Part shown: positions 16,894 through 24,818 of the stretch, piece after piece
Numbering within the stretch: position 1 is the stretch's first letter
Layout of the letters: each line of letters begins with the position of its first letter
Assembly (NCBI GenBank): GCA_026397015.1
Contig: JAPLVR010000005.1
Location: forward strand, 1-64,000
DNA length: 64,000 nucleotides
Direction of reading: 5' to 3'
Source: Candidatus Iainarchaeum sp.
Lineage (GTDB): Archaea; Iainarchaeota; Iainarchaeia; Iainarchaeales; JAAZKV01
Notes under the pieces: model-generated
Database searches by the model: none
What the model saw: the letters and a program-made list of their open reading frames with translations, nothing else
What the model was told of the DNA's origin: nothing
Program-made: the position numbers and the translations under genes

Positions 16894-17493
16894 ATGGATG
16901 CTCTGTCCGCCAAAAAAAAACAGCACAAAAAAAAGAAAGGAAAACTTTTTGTAATCACGGGCTCTTCCGGCGTGGGCAAAACAACAATTGCCAGATCCGT
17001 TCTTGCAAAACTTCGGATTCTGAAAAGGGTGGTTACATGCACCACGAGGCCGTCGCGCGCGGGCGAGAAAAACGGGGTTGATTACAGGTTTTTTTCAAAA
17101 AGCGGTTTTCAGGAACTTTTGAAGAAGAACGCATTCCTCGAGCACGCGGTTGTTTACGAGAATTATTACGGGAGCCTGAAAAAGGACGCGGATAAAATAA
17201 TTAATTCGGGCAAAAGCGTTTTGTTTGTGGTTGATGTGCAGGGTGCGAAAACGATAAAGGAAAAATTTCCCTCCGCCGTAACAATTTTCATCAAGCCTCC
17301 GGCTTTTGAAGCGCTGAGAAAGCGCCTTGAAAACAGAAGCAAGGATTCAAAAGAAATAATCGAGGGGCGCCTCCGTATAGCAGAAGAAGAACTTTCCCGC
17401 GCGGATGAATTCGATTATTCGGTTGTGAATGACGACCTCAATGAAGCCATTTCGGAAACCAAAAGAATAATTGAGAACGAAGCCAAAAAGTAA
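16894..17493 (+). CDS. gmk: guanylate kinase
   Basis: About 199 residues from ATG 16894; the upstream frame back to 16792 encodes only a Phe-rich run and is discarded. The P-loop is ITGSSGVGKTT. The GMP-binding region has TTRPSRAGEKNGVDYRF, YENYYGS and VDVQGAKTIKEKFP, all standard guanylate kinase motifs. The lid R(L)ENRS and the terminal RADEFDY are also present. The enzyme makes GDP from GMP with ATP. Classical Gmk is widespread in bacteria and eukaryotes but unusual in archaea, so transfer is likely. Confidence 0.92.
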   Translation: MDALSAKKKQHKKKKGKLFVITGSSGVGKTTIARSVLAKLRILKRVVTCTTRPSRAGEKNGVDYRFFSKSGFQELLKKNAFLEHAVVYENYYGSLKKDADKIINSGKSVLFVVDVQGAKTIKEKFPSAVTIFIKPPAFEALRKRLENRSKDSKEIIEGRLRIAEEELSRADEFDYSVVNDDLNEAISETKRIIENEAKK

Positions 17494-17550
17494 AATTCAA
17501 TAAGTTTAAATAAAATTCGCTCAACTTTATTTTCAGTTGAAGTGTTTTAA

Positions 17551-18216
17551 ATGGCAGACATTTTTTCCCAGACCGGCGATGCGCTTTACTCCGCGTTTGC
17601 GCAGCTCGCAAATTCTTTCATGCAGATTCTGCCCGGATTGGCAGCGGCAATAATTATTTTTTGCGTCGGCTGGGTTGCGGGAGTGATTTGCAAAAGAATA
17701 GTAATAAAGATTTTGCAAAAAACGCGCGTTGACGACTGGATGAAAGAGCAGAATCTTGTAAGCGCGATAGGAAATAAAAAAATTTCCGCAATTGCCGGAA
17801 GCATAGTCAAATGGTACATAATAGCCGTTTTTATTGCGCAGGCGGCCGAGCTTGTTCAGTTGAAGGTTTTGAGGGAGTTTGCGACTTCGGCGGTTTATTG
17901 GTTTCCGAATCTGATTCTAGCCGGCTTAATAATTCTTGCAGGGCTGATACTGGGCAGATATGTAAGAAACGCAATTGAAGCGACGAAGCACTCATTCAAA
18001 CGCACCGTCGGGCTTATACTGGAAATTTTGATTATTTACGCCGCCATTGTAATGGCGGTCCAGACAATAAAAATTGACGCGACAATTTTGATAGTTGCAT
18101 TCGCTCTTGCTGTGGGCGGTTTTGTAATTGCAATCGGAATCGCCACGGGAATAAGCTTCGGCCTTGCGCTGAAAGACGAGGCTAAGAGCATAGTAAAAGA
18201 GCTGCGCAAGAAGTGA
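17551..18216 (+). CDS. MscS-like membrane protein (conserved TM-helix domain)
   Basis: A 221-residue membrane protein with four or five helices (residues about 25-50, 85-105, 112-133, 145-165 and 180-205). Gly/Ala-rich segments such as AAAIIIFCVGWVAGVICKR resemble the conserved TM helix domain linked to small-conductance mechanosensitive channels. The soluble MscS beta-domain is missing: the protein ends with a short charged tail (KDEAKSIVKELRKK). It may therefore be a channel-like pore without the cage. ATG 17551 is preceded by GTTTTAA and no strong Shine-Dalgarno sequence. Confidence 0.7.
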   Translation: MADIFSQTGDALYSAFAQLANSFMQILPGLAAAIIIFCVGWVAGVICKRIVIKILQKTRVDDWMKEQNLVSAIGNKKISAIAGSIVKWYIIAVFIAQAAELVQLKVLREFATSAVYWFPNLILAGLIILAGLILGRYVRNAIEATKHSFKRTVGLILEILIIYAAIVMAVQTIKIDATILIVAFALAVGGFVIAIGIATGISFGLALKDEAKSIVKELRKK

Positions 18217-18261
18217 TTCCAAAAACAACCTTTTAAAATCTCTTTTTTCTAATTTTAATTA

Positions 18262-18330
18262 GCACTTGCCGAGCAAAGTCTATCGAGCAAAGCGAAGATA
18301 GACTCCAAGTGCCAACTGCTTGTGCAGTTG
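18262..18330 (+). repeat. triple hairpin immediately upstream of tRNA-Ile
   Basis: An outer stem GCACTT (18262-18267) / AAGTGC (18307-18312) encloses a perfect 8-bp stem AGTCTATC (18277-18284) / GATAGACT (18297-18304), whose 12-base loop is GAGCAAAGCGAA. A third hairpin AACTGC/GCAGTT (18314-18329) follows. The GAGCAAAGCGAA loop recurs at 56096-56186 on different stems. The structure ends four bases before the mature tRNA, so it could be a structured 5' leader. Confidence 0.7.
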
Positions 18331-18334
18331 AGCT

Positions 18335-18408
18335 GGACGCGTAGCTCAGCCTGGTAGAGCATTAGTCTTATACACTAAGCGTCGGCGGTTCGAATCCGCC
18401 CGCGTCCA
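18335..18408 (+). tRNA. tRNA-Ile (anticodon UAU)
   Basis: A 74-base cloverleaf without intron. Acceptor GGACGCG pairs with CGCGTCC, the D arm is GCTC/GAGC, and the anticodon stem TTAGT/ACTAA encloses the loop CTTATAC. The variable loop is GCGTC and the T arm GGCGG-TTCGAAT-CCGCC; discriminator base A, CCA not encoded. The loop places TAT at positions 34-36, so it reads AUA directly. Most archaea decode AUA with a CAU tRNA modified to agmatidine; UAU tRNAs are known in a few small-genome lineages. It lies just before ileS. Confidence 0.93.
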
Positions 18409-18410
18409 CT

Positions 18411-18591
18411 AACCTTTTTAGAAAAAAGGTTAGCGAAAAAAAGCCTTCGGCACAGCCTTTTTTTCGAAAAAAGGCTGGCGAAAAAATTAACGAAAAAAGT
18501 TGGCGAAAAAATTAACGAAAAAAGTTGGCGAAAAAATTAACGAAAAAAGTTGGCGAAAAAATTTGGCGAAAAGAAGTTGGCGAAAAAAATT
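18411..18591 (+). repeat. hairpin repeats and a 25-bp tandem array between tRNA-Ile and ileS
   Basis: Copy 1 (18411-18438) has arms AACCTTTTT/AAAAAGGTT and an AGCGAAAA tail. Copy 2 (18454-18486) has AGCCTTTTTT/AAAAAAGGCT and a GGCGAAAA tail. Then three exact copies of a 25-base unit (ATTAACGAAAAAAG then TTGGCGAAAAA) occupy 18486-18510, 18511-18535 and 18536-18560, followed by decayed units to 18591. The unit contains the same GGCGAAAA tail, so the array probably grew by slippage from the hairpin element. It ends 17 bases before the ileS start. Confidence 0.85.
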
Positions 18592-18608
18592 ATTTGAGTG
18601 ATTGAAAA

Positions 18609-21458
18609 ATGGTTGGAACAATTAAGCCCTATAATTTGCAGGAAGAGGAAAAGGTCATCGCTTTCTGGAAAAAAGAAAACGTGATAAAAAAGGTTAGGAC
18701 GAAGCAGGCAAAGGGAAAAAAAACTTTTTATTTTATGGACGGGCCGCCCTATGCCACCGGGCACATCCACATGGGCACGGCTTTAAACAAAATAATGAAG
18801 GACTGCGCAATCCGTTCGCAAAGAATGCAGGGCAAAAAGATTTTTGACAGGCCCGGCTTTGACACGCACGGCCTGCCGATTGAAAATAAAGTGGAAAAAA
18901 AATTGGGTTTTAAAACTAAAAAGGATATTGAAGCTTTTGGAATAGAAAACTTTGTGGAGGAATGCAAGGCATTCGCAACTGAGTTCGTCGGAACAATGGG
19001 CGAGGAATTCAAAAATTTGGGCGACTGGATGCCTTATGATGATTCGTATCTCACGCTCACCAACGAGTATATTGAGGCGATTTGGCACACGTTCAAGAAA
19101 GCCGATGAGCAGGATTTGCTTTACCTTGGAAAATATCCTGTGCATGTGTGCCCGCACTGCGCGACCGCAGTCGCTTTCAACGAAATAATTTATGAAAAAC
19201 TTTCCGATACCGCCATATTCGTGAAATTAAAACTCGCTGACGAACAAAACGCTTTTTTGCTTGTGTGGACAACTACTCCTTGGACCCTTCCGGCAAACGT
19301 GGGGGTAATGGTTCATCCGGCTTATGAATACGCTTATGTGAAAATGAGCAGCGGCGAAATTTGGATAATGGCGAAAGAAAAAGTCGAAGAATTGATGAAT
19401 GCTTTTGAAGCGGGTTATACGATTGAAAAAATTGTGAAAGGGAAAGAACTTGAAGGAAAAAAATATTTGCCGCTCTACCCGAACGTTTTGAAGGATGAAA
19501 AGCAAAAGGGAAAAGCGTGGCGCGTAATTTTAAGCGACCGCTACGTTAACTTGGAAGAGGGTTCAGGGCTTGTTCACACCGCGCCCGGACACGGAAAAGA
19601 GGATTATGACGCCGGAACAAAGGCGGGGTTGCCTGCCGTAAGCCCCGTTAACATTGACGGAACATTTTCTCCCGAAGTTGAAATGTATGTCGGCATGCAG
19701 GCGCGCGACGCAAATCCGCGAATAATTTCGGAGCTGGAGGGCAGAGGGCTGATTGTTTACAAACATCAATATTCGCACGATTACCCTTTGTGCTGGCGCT
19801 GCGATTCTCCATTGCTCATGATTTCAACTCCGCAGTGGTTTTTGCGAGTCACAAAAATAAAGGAACAGATGCTCCGCGGCAACTCAAAGGTGAAATGGGT
19901 TCCCGAATGGATGAACGACAGGATGAAGAACTGGCTTGAAAACATAAATGATTGGCCGGTTTCCCGCGAAAGATATTGGGGAACGCCTCTTCCGATTTGG
20001 GTTTGCGAATGCGGGAAAAAAAAAGTAATCGGTTCGATTGCGGAACTGAAAAAAGAGGCGAAGCTGAGGAAAAATGTTGAACTTCACAGGCCTTACATTG
20101 ATGAAATAAAAATTAAGTGTAGGTGCGGCGGCGAAATGGAAAGGGTGAAAGCCGTTCTGGACGTGTGGTTCGATTCTGGAGTAAGCAGCTGGGCAAATTT
20201 GGGTTTTCCCCAAAGCAAAAAACTTTTTGATGAATTCTGGCCCGCCGATTTGAACATTGAAATGACGGAACAGGTGCGCGGCTGGTGGAACTCGCAAAGC
20301 ATCCTTTCAACAATCTCATTCGGAAAGCTTCCGTACAAGGCCGTTTCTGTTCACGGGATGGTGCGCGATTTGGGACACCAAAAAATGTCCAAAAGCAAGG
20401 GCAATATTGTTACGCCCGAAGAGATGATTAAGAAGTACAACAGGGATTACCTTCGCCATTATTTGCTCTCGCAGGGAAAGGGGACGGATTTCAATTTCGA
20501 CATTGGCGCGATTTCTGACGTTGGAAATTTCTTCAATACTTTTACAAATTCGCTCAACTATGCAAAAATGTATTTGAACATTGATTTGGAAAAGAAAATA
20601 AGCGGAGCTTCGGCGAAGAAGCTGTTGGAGGAGGACAGGTGGATTCTAAGCAGGCTTGAAGAGCTCTCGAAAAAAATTATTTCAGCATACAACAATTACG
20701 AATTTTTTAAGGCGGGAATCGCGGTTGAAGAATTTGTGGATTTGGAGTTTTCAAGGGCTTACCTGAAATTAATAAGGAACAGGATTGGAACGAAAACCCA
20801 GAAGCAGGCAGAGCAAACAGTTTCTTATGTCATTTCCGTTCTGCTGAAACTTTTTGCGCCCATTGCTCCGCATGCTTCAGAGTATTACTGGCGCGAGTTC
20901 GGGGCAAGGCAAACCATTCACCTGGAAGATTTTGAAAAAATTTCCGGTTTGAGAAATGAGGCTCTTGAAAAAGAGTTTGAGCTGGTGCAAAGCGTGGCGC
21001 AGGCGGTGTTCTCGCTGCGAACCGAGCAAAAATTGCGTTTGAGGTGGCAGCTGGAAAAAGTTATTGTTGAATCCGATAAAAAAATTTCCGGGCTTCTGGA
21101 GGTTCTTGCGCGAATGTGCAATGTTAAATCAGCGGAAAATGGAAAGAACCCCGGCAGCGGGTTTGCCGCAAAAGATTTCGGTGCGGGAAAAGTTTATCTG
21201 AAAGTTTCTGCATCCCCTGAAATGAAGGAAGAGTGGGAATTGAGCGAGCTGCTCAGGCAGATTCAGGATGCGAGAAAAAAGGCGGGGCTTAGCCCGGGCG
21301 AAAAAGTTAAATTGGAGATTGAGTGCGGTGATAAAAAGTTTTTGGAAAAGAACAGGAAAAAAATTGAGGAAAAAACTTCCGCCGAAATGGTTTTTGTTTC
21401 CGGCAAAAAGCTCGCTCTGCTGGTTGAGAAAGAATTTTTTTTCGAAATAAAAAGATAA
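18609..21458 (+). CDS. ileS: isoleucyl-tRNA synthetase
   Basis: A 949-residue class Ia synthetase. The HIGH-type motif is GPPYATGHIHMGT (residues 45-57), and the KMSKS loop HQKMSKSKGN lies near residue 593. The editing domain carries WTTTPWTLPANVGV. A zinc knuckle (CECGKKK and CRCGGEME) and WFDSGVSSWA support IleRS rather than ValRS or LeuRS. It charges tRNA-Ile, including the UAU tRNA encoded just upstream. The C-terminal region is of archaeal/eukaryotic form. ATG 18609 is preceded by GAGTGATTG. Length is slightly short for archaeal IleRS. Confidence 0.96.
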   Translation: MVGTIKPYNLQEEEKVIAFWKKENVIKKVRTKQAKGKKTFYFMDGPPYATGHIHMGTALNKIMKDCAIRSQRMQGKKIFDRPGFDTHGLPIENKVEKKLGFKTKKDIEAFGIENFVEECKAFATEFVGTMGEEFKNLGDWMPYDDSYLTLTNEYIEAIWHTFKKADEQDLLYLGKYPVHVCPHCATAVAFNEIIYEKLSDTAIFVKLKLADEQNAFLLVWTTTPWTLPANVGVMVHPAYEYAYVKMSSGEIWIMAKEKVEELMNAFEAGYTIEKIVKGKELEGKKYLPLYPNVLKDEKQKGKAWRVILSDRYVNLEEGSGLVHTAPGHGKEDYDAGTKAGLPAVSPVNIDGTFSPEVEMYVGMQARDANPRIISELEGRGLIVYKHQYSHDYPLCWRCDSPLLMISTPQWFLRVTKIKEQMLRGNSKVKWVPEWMNDRMKNWLENINDWPVSRERYWGTPLPIWVCECGKKKVIGSIAELKKEAKLRKNVELHRPYIDEIKIKCRCGGEMERVKAVLDVWFDSGVSSWANLGFPQSKKLFDEFWPADLNIEMTEQVRGWWNSQSILSTISFGKLPYKAVSVHGMVRDLGHQKMSKSKGNIVTPEEMIKKYNRDYLRHYLLSQGKGTDFNFDIGAISDVGNFFNTFTNSLNYAKMYLNIDLEKKISGASAKKLLEEDRWILSRLEELSKKIISAYNNYEFFKAGIAVEEFVDLEFSRAYLKLIRNRIGTKTQKQAEQTVSYVISVLLKLFAPIAPHASEYYWREFGARQTIHLEDFEKISGLRNEALEKEFELVQSVAQAVFSLRTEQKLRLRWQLEKVIVESDKKISGLLEVLARMCNVKSAENGKNPGSGFAAKDFGAGKVYLKVSASPEMKEEWELSELLRQIQDARKKAGLSPGEKVKLEIECGDKKFLEKNRKKIEEKTSAEMVFVSGKKLALLVEKEFFFEIKR

Positions 21459-21529
21459 AAGCCTGGAAGCTGATTTTAAAATAAAGAACGGTTTTAAACC
21501 AAAAAAACGACCTTAAACTAAAAAATATT

Positions 21530-21706
21530 TTAAACTCTCGTTATCAGCTTTATCACAACTATTGCCACTATCAAGATAAAAGTTATGCCGATGACAAAGT
21601 AAGGGCTCAGTTTCGGCCCCTTTGTGTCTGCGTCAAAAAAACGTGTGATTCCTATCGCCGAACTCGGCCCAGGCGTCGCAGCTTTACTTTTTACAAATTT
21701 CACCAT
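21530..21706 (-). CDS. secG: preprotein translocase Sec61-beta/SecG subunit
   Basis: 58 residues from ATG 21706, chosen because GGAGAATGATTTTT matches the thermosome ribosome site; an ATG nine bases upstream is less well placed. The pattern is that of archaeal Sec61-beta: an SSAIGITRFFD amphipathic part, then GPKLSPYFVIGITF and a single C-terminal membrane helix to the end. It is the small, non-essential third subunit of the SecY channel. It is convergent with ileS and divergent from the next gene. Confidence 0.85.
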   Translation of the reverse strand: MVKFVKSKAATPGPSSAIGITRFFDADTKGPKLSPYFVIGITFILIVAIVVIKLITRV

Positions 21707-21925
21707 AAAAATCATTCTCCATTGAAATGTTCAAAATCAATAATTTCTTTGCAAACGCTAATATTAAATATAGCTGAAGATTATAATATATCAATCATTC
21801 AGCGCATTGAATATGAAGCAATTGTAAAGGGGAATTTTTAAAAAGGTAGTGATGAAGGAGCCGTTTTTGCGGCGTGCGTTTTCATCTCCGTTAAATTTGT
21901 TTTGATGTTTTGAAAGTTGGTTTTT

Positions 21926-22921
21926 ATGAAGAATGTTGACCTTTACGATATTGCGCCGAAATTGATAGGGGTCGTGCTTTTGGGCACTCTTCTTTTGCTG
22001 ATTCTTGTTTGGGCGGGCGTTGTCCGCTGCGGCAGTTTCCCTTATCTGTGCGATGTTTACTACACAGTTGTTGGCTCTCCGCGAATAGCAATCATTTCCG
22101 GAGACGAAGGTTTGGGGGACCCGAATGCTTTGCAGACAATGCTCCTTAACCCTGAAATTGTTGGCGCGGAAAATGTTTCAATCATCGGCATCGAGGCGGT
22201 CGGACTGGCGAATCTGAAAAATTACAAGCTTGTTATTGTCGAGCACGCGAGAAAACTTTCCCGTGAACAGCTCGAAATGTTTATGCAGTATGTGAACCAG
22301 AGCGGCGGGCGCCTTGTCTGGGTCGGCGATGCAGGTGTTGAGCCGACGGATGATGAGCTTGAAAGGTACAACGATTTGAAGGGAATAATTGACAGCGATG
22401 TGGGTGATGAAAATCTTCCGGCGCGAACAAAAAATGATTTGTCTGAAGCAATGAAAACAGCTTGGGTCAGAATTTCCGAGAATGCAGATAGTTATTCCAT
22501 AACGGATTTCGGCGCATTTTTAGGCGTAAGGTACGTTGGCAATTATTGCCAGCTGAGGGGCGCAGCCAGATGCTCCGAAAATCTTTTCACCGCGGGAACG
22601 CTTGTGCCTGAAAGCACTGGCAACCATCCTCTCATCTACGGAATGACGCCTTCGCTGATTTTCAAAACAAGAAGAGACAGGGATTTTTCGGTTGTGAAAT
22701 CAATACCAAACTCAAACACAAATCTTGTTCTTACTCTTAACTTCGGCGGGAATGTCGTTGCCGAAAACAAAACCAATATCGGAAAGGCCGTTCCTTTCAT
22801 AGTCACTTCGGGTTTCGGCGAGCGCGTCGCATATTATGCGTATCCCCTTGAGTATATGGTGCAGGACAACAACGCATTTTTGCTGATAAAACGCATGACT
22901 ACCGGAATGTTGGGGCAGTAA
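21926..22921 (+). CDS. membrane-anchored protein with class I glutamine amidotransferase-like fold
   Basis: About 331 residues from ATG 21926, which follows GGTTTTT. A single N-terminal helix (residues about 12-34) anchors an outer domain. That domain alternates strands and helices: RIAIISGDEG, YKLVIVEHAR, a GGRLVWVGDAG turn, and VPFIVTSGFGERVAYYAYP near the end. This is the layout of extracytoplasmic amidotransferase-fold proteins (ThuA, GldG, DUF4350 types), but no Cys-His-Glu triad is evident. Two cysteine pairs lie in the outer domain. The gene at 23106 has a similar plan, so these are probably distant paralogues. Function is unknown. Confidence 0.6.
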   Translation: MKNVDLYDIAPKLIGVVLLGTLLLLILVWAGVVRCGSFPYLCDVYYTVVGSPRIAIISGDEGLGDPNALQTMLLNPEIVGAENVSIIGIEAVGLANLKNYKLVIVEHARKLSREQLEMFMQYVNQSGGRLVWVGDAGVEPTDDELERYNDLKGIIDSDVGDENLPARTKNDLSEAMKTAWVRISENADSYSITDFGAFLGVRYVGNYCQLRGAARCSENLFTAGTLVPESTGNHPLIYGMTPSLIFKTRRDRDFSVVKSIPNSNTNLVLTLNFGGNVVAENKTNIGKAVPFIVTSGFGERVAYYAYPLEYMVQDNNAFLLIKRMTTGMLGQ

Positions 22922-22944
22922 GTGGGCAGTGGGAAATGCGTTTG

Positions 22945-22973
22945 GCAATTATTTTAGCGCGAAGCGCAATTGC
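22945..22973 (+). repeat. bulged hairpin downstream of the membrane protein gene
   Basis: GCAATT (22945-22950) pairs with AATTGC (22968-22973), and an inner GCGC-gaa-GCGC stem stacks on it with a six-base bulge. It lies shortly after the stop at 22921 and could end or stabilise the transcript. Confidence 0.4.
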
Positions 22974-23105
22974 TGAGTTGAAGGTTAAGTTTATTAATTA
23001 GGGGCAAGTATTAATCTTATTGGCCATTCGCTTAACAGCGAAAGGGTTAAAAAGAACAAAAGCAAAGTATTATTTAACATTTTTACTGGGATGGGTGAAT
23101 AAATT

Positions 23106-23954
23106 ATGTATCCTGATGAAGGTGCTGATGCTGCGCCGGTTGGCGGAGGTAGACGCGGAATGAATTTCAATTTGGAAGGTTTGGTTCCTCTAATTATATT
23201 GGTTATAATAGGGGTGCTCTCTCTGAACTATTTCGGATTTGTTGAGTTTCCTTATTTGCCGAGGGGCGACTCGCATATACAAGTGCTTGTGATAGGAAAT
23301 CCTTCGCTTGGAGAGAAAACAGTTCTTGATAACAGCGGCGACTTTGTCACTTACACTACTAGGGATGCAACCACATTTTACTTCGGCGCTGAAGAGGAGC
23401 TGTCTCAGTACAATATAGTAATACTGGACCAGTCAAATTCTCCAGCTAAAAGCGTAACAACGGCTTTGGGAAAAGCGGTTGAAACATACGTTAAGAAAGG
23501 CGGAAAATTGATTGTTGTTCAGAATTCAGGAATTTATCAGGATGTCGGGCTTTATGGCCTAACGGCAATTGATGTTGTCGGATGGAAAGCCACATTCGGA
23601 AATATTATTCCTGCGGAATGCCCTCTTGACCAGGACACTATTCCAACTTGCCAGGAAAGCAAGGCGGAAACAGTTGCAGGCAGAATATATAGGCAAGACA
23701 TCGACCACCCGATAATGGCGGGAATACAGATGAGCCCTCCGGGCGGAGAGATGCCATACACTATGGTTGTTTACCCTGTACAGGCTGCCGAGGGCGCAAA
23801 GACAATCGCTTTCATAAAGAGTGAAGTTACTCCGAAAGCGTACCCTGCAATCATAGAGAAGAAAAGCTTCCCTCTCGGGAAAGTAATTTACTTCAACTAC
23901 GATCCGGGTCTGTCTCCAGGCATATTCAGGAATACATTGGAATACCTGAAATAA
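23106..23954 (+). CDS. membrane-anchored amidotransferase-fold-like protein, paralogue of the upstream gene
   Basis: A 282-residue protein. A short Gly-rich cytoplasmic start is followed by a membrane helix (about residues 22-48). The outer domain contains HIQVLVIGNPS, YNIVILDQSN, KKGGKLIVVQNSGIY and a closing GKVIYFNYDPGLSPG. The strand-helix order and the KGGKLIVVQ turn match the preceding protein's GGRLVWVGD, so they are taken as diverged paralogues. CPLDQDTIPTC looks like a disulfide loop. No catalytic triad is seen. GGGTGAATAAATT before the ATG gives a partial Shine-Dalgarno. A surface carbohydrate or envelope role is a guess. Confidence 0.6.
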   Translation: MYPDEGADAAPVGGGRRGMNFNLEGLVPLIILVIIGVLSLNYFGFVEFPYLPRGDSHIQVLVIGNPSLGEKTVLDNSGDFVTYTTRDATTFYFGAEEELSQYNIVILDQSNSPAKSVTTALGKAVETYVKKGGKLIVVQNSGIYQDVGLYGLTAIDVVGWKATFGNIIPAECPLDQDTIPTCQESKAETVAGRIYRQDIDHPIMAGIQMSPPGGEMPYTMVVYPVQAAEGAKTIAFIKSEVTPKAYPAIIEKKSFPLGKVIYFNYDPGLSPGIFRNTLEYLK

Positions 23955-23971
23955 ATAAACGGCTTTTTTTG

Positions 23972-23998
23972 TTTTGGGAAGGGTAAAGCTTCCCAAAA
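23972..23998 (+). terminator. hairpin terminator
   Basis: A perfect 10-bp stem, TTTTGGGAAG (23972-23981) with CTTCCCAAAA (23989-23998), seven-base loop, followed by TTTTTCT. It lies 18 bases after the stop at 23954. Confidence 0.7.
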
Positions 23999-24010
23999 TT
24001 TTTCTATTTC

Positions 24011-24074
24011 AGCCTTTTTCTAAAAGGCTGGCGAAAATCGCCGCTCAGTGCGGCGAGTGAAGCCTGTTGGCTTC
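24011..24074 (+). repeat. three-hairpin composite repeat element
   Basis: Hairpin A (24011-24037) has AGCCTTTTT/AAAAGGCT and the GGCGAAAA tail. Hairpin B (24039-24055) has CGCCGC/GCGGCG. Hairpin C (24059-24074) is GAAGCC-tgtt-GGCTTC. The same A-B-C order occurs at 30220-30284, where A and C are nearly identical but B is a wholly different stem. This is strong sign of selection for structure. The following ~110 bases to the Alba promoter are pyrimidine-rich with nothing else seen. Confidence 0.8.
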
Positions 24075-24256
24075 TGTATTTTTTTAGTTGTTTGCTTTTT
24101 CATTTTTCTATTTTTTATATTTTCATTTTTTCTCCCTCTTTAACTTAATTTCTTTTTGCGTGATTTTTTTCTTCCCCAACAATCCATTTAAAAGCATTTT
24201 TTTCTTCGGTTTGGTAAATCAACTGTTGTAAAACAACAACTCATGGAGGATTCTAT

Positions 24257-24640
24257 ATGGCTGTGAAAAAAGAAGCGAAAGTTGCGAAGGAACTGAAGGA
24301 AGCGAAAGTTGCGAAGGAACAGGAGGCTGTGAAAGAGCCGATTGAAGAGGAAAGACCGAGAATGCATTCCGCATCGGACAACATGGTTTTCGTCGGAAAG
24401 AAAGACACAATGGCGTATGTGCTTGCGGCAGTTACGCAGTTCAATGCCGGCGCAAAAGAAGTGACAATCAAAGCAAGGGGAAGAGCCATTTCAAGGGCAG
24501 TTGATGTGGCGGAAATAATCAGGAACCGCTCGGTGGAAGGCGCAAAGCTCGTTTCCATTGAAATTTCGACCGAAGAGGTTCAAACGATGGACGGCAGGCC
24601 TTTAAAGATTTCAGCCATCGAAATAAAGATAAAAAAATAG
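24257..24640 (+). CDS. albA: Alba DNA/RNA-binding chromatin protein
   Basis: A 127-residue protein. Residues 38-127 form a full Alba domain: DNMVFVGKKDTMAYVLAAV, KEVTIKARGRAISRAVDVAE and the closing ISAIEIKIKK. The first ~35 residues are a Lys/Ala/Glu-rich tail with a repeated KEAKVAKE unit, not normally present in Alba. Alba coats DNA and binds RNA as a dimer. The promoter has TTTAAAAGC near 24185. An ideal GGAGG (24245-24249) lies seven bases before the ATG, and GTTGT-aaa-ACAAC just ahead may be an operator. Confidence 0.93.
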   Translation: MAVKKEAKVAKELKEAKVAKEQEAVKEPIEEERPRMHSASDNMVFVGKKDTMAYVLAAVTQFNAGAKEVTIKARGRAISRAVDVAEIIRNRSVEGAKLVSIEISTEEVQTMDGRPLKISAIEIKIKK

Positions 24641-24665
24641 CTCTAAAAGGGCTGATTTTTGTTAA

Positions 24666-24701
24666 CGGGGCATTAAGGGCGAAAAGCCCTTTTCAGCCCC
24701 G
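24666..24701 (+). terminator. nested hairpin terminator after alba
   Basis: CGGGGC (24666-24671) pairs with GCCCCG (24696-24701), and inside it AAGGGC (24675-24680) pairs with GCCCTT (24686-24691) around a GAAAA loop. It lies 25 bases after the stop. Confidence 0.65.
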
Positions 24702-24769
24702 GTTTCCTATTTTTGTTAGGAAAGGCAAGTCCGCAAAGTCGGCGGATTTGTTTTTCTAAAGACGAAAGG

Positions 24770-24818
24770 TATATAAATGTCATGACACTATCATGATATC
24801 GTATGACATCTCATGACA
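24770..24818 (+). promoter_or_regulatory. promoter and four-site phased operator of the wHTH gene
   Basis: A TATA box (TATATAAAT, 24770-24778) is followed by four half-sites of TCATGACA type: 24780-24787 (TCATGACA), 24791-24798 (TCATGATA), 24801-24808 (GTATGACA) and 24811-24818 (TCATGACA). The spacing of 10-11 bases is one DNA turn, so all four face one side. The array covers the expected transcription start and the ATG at 24803, which suits autorepression by the encoded regulator. Confidence 0.7.

Noticed and set aside
18486..18591. Possible CRISPR array (regular repeats with short spacing)
   Set aside because: Units are directly joined with no unique spacers and no cas genes nearby; it is a simple tandem repeat.
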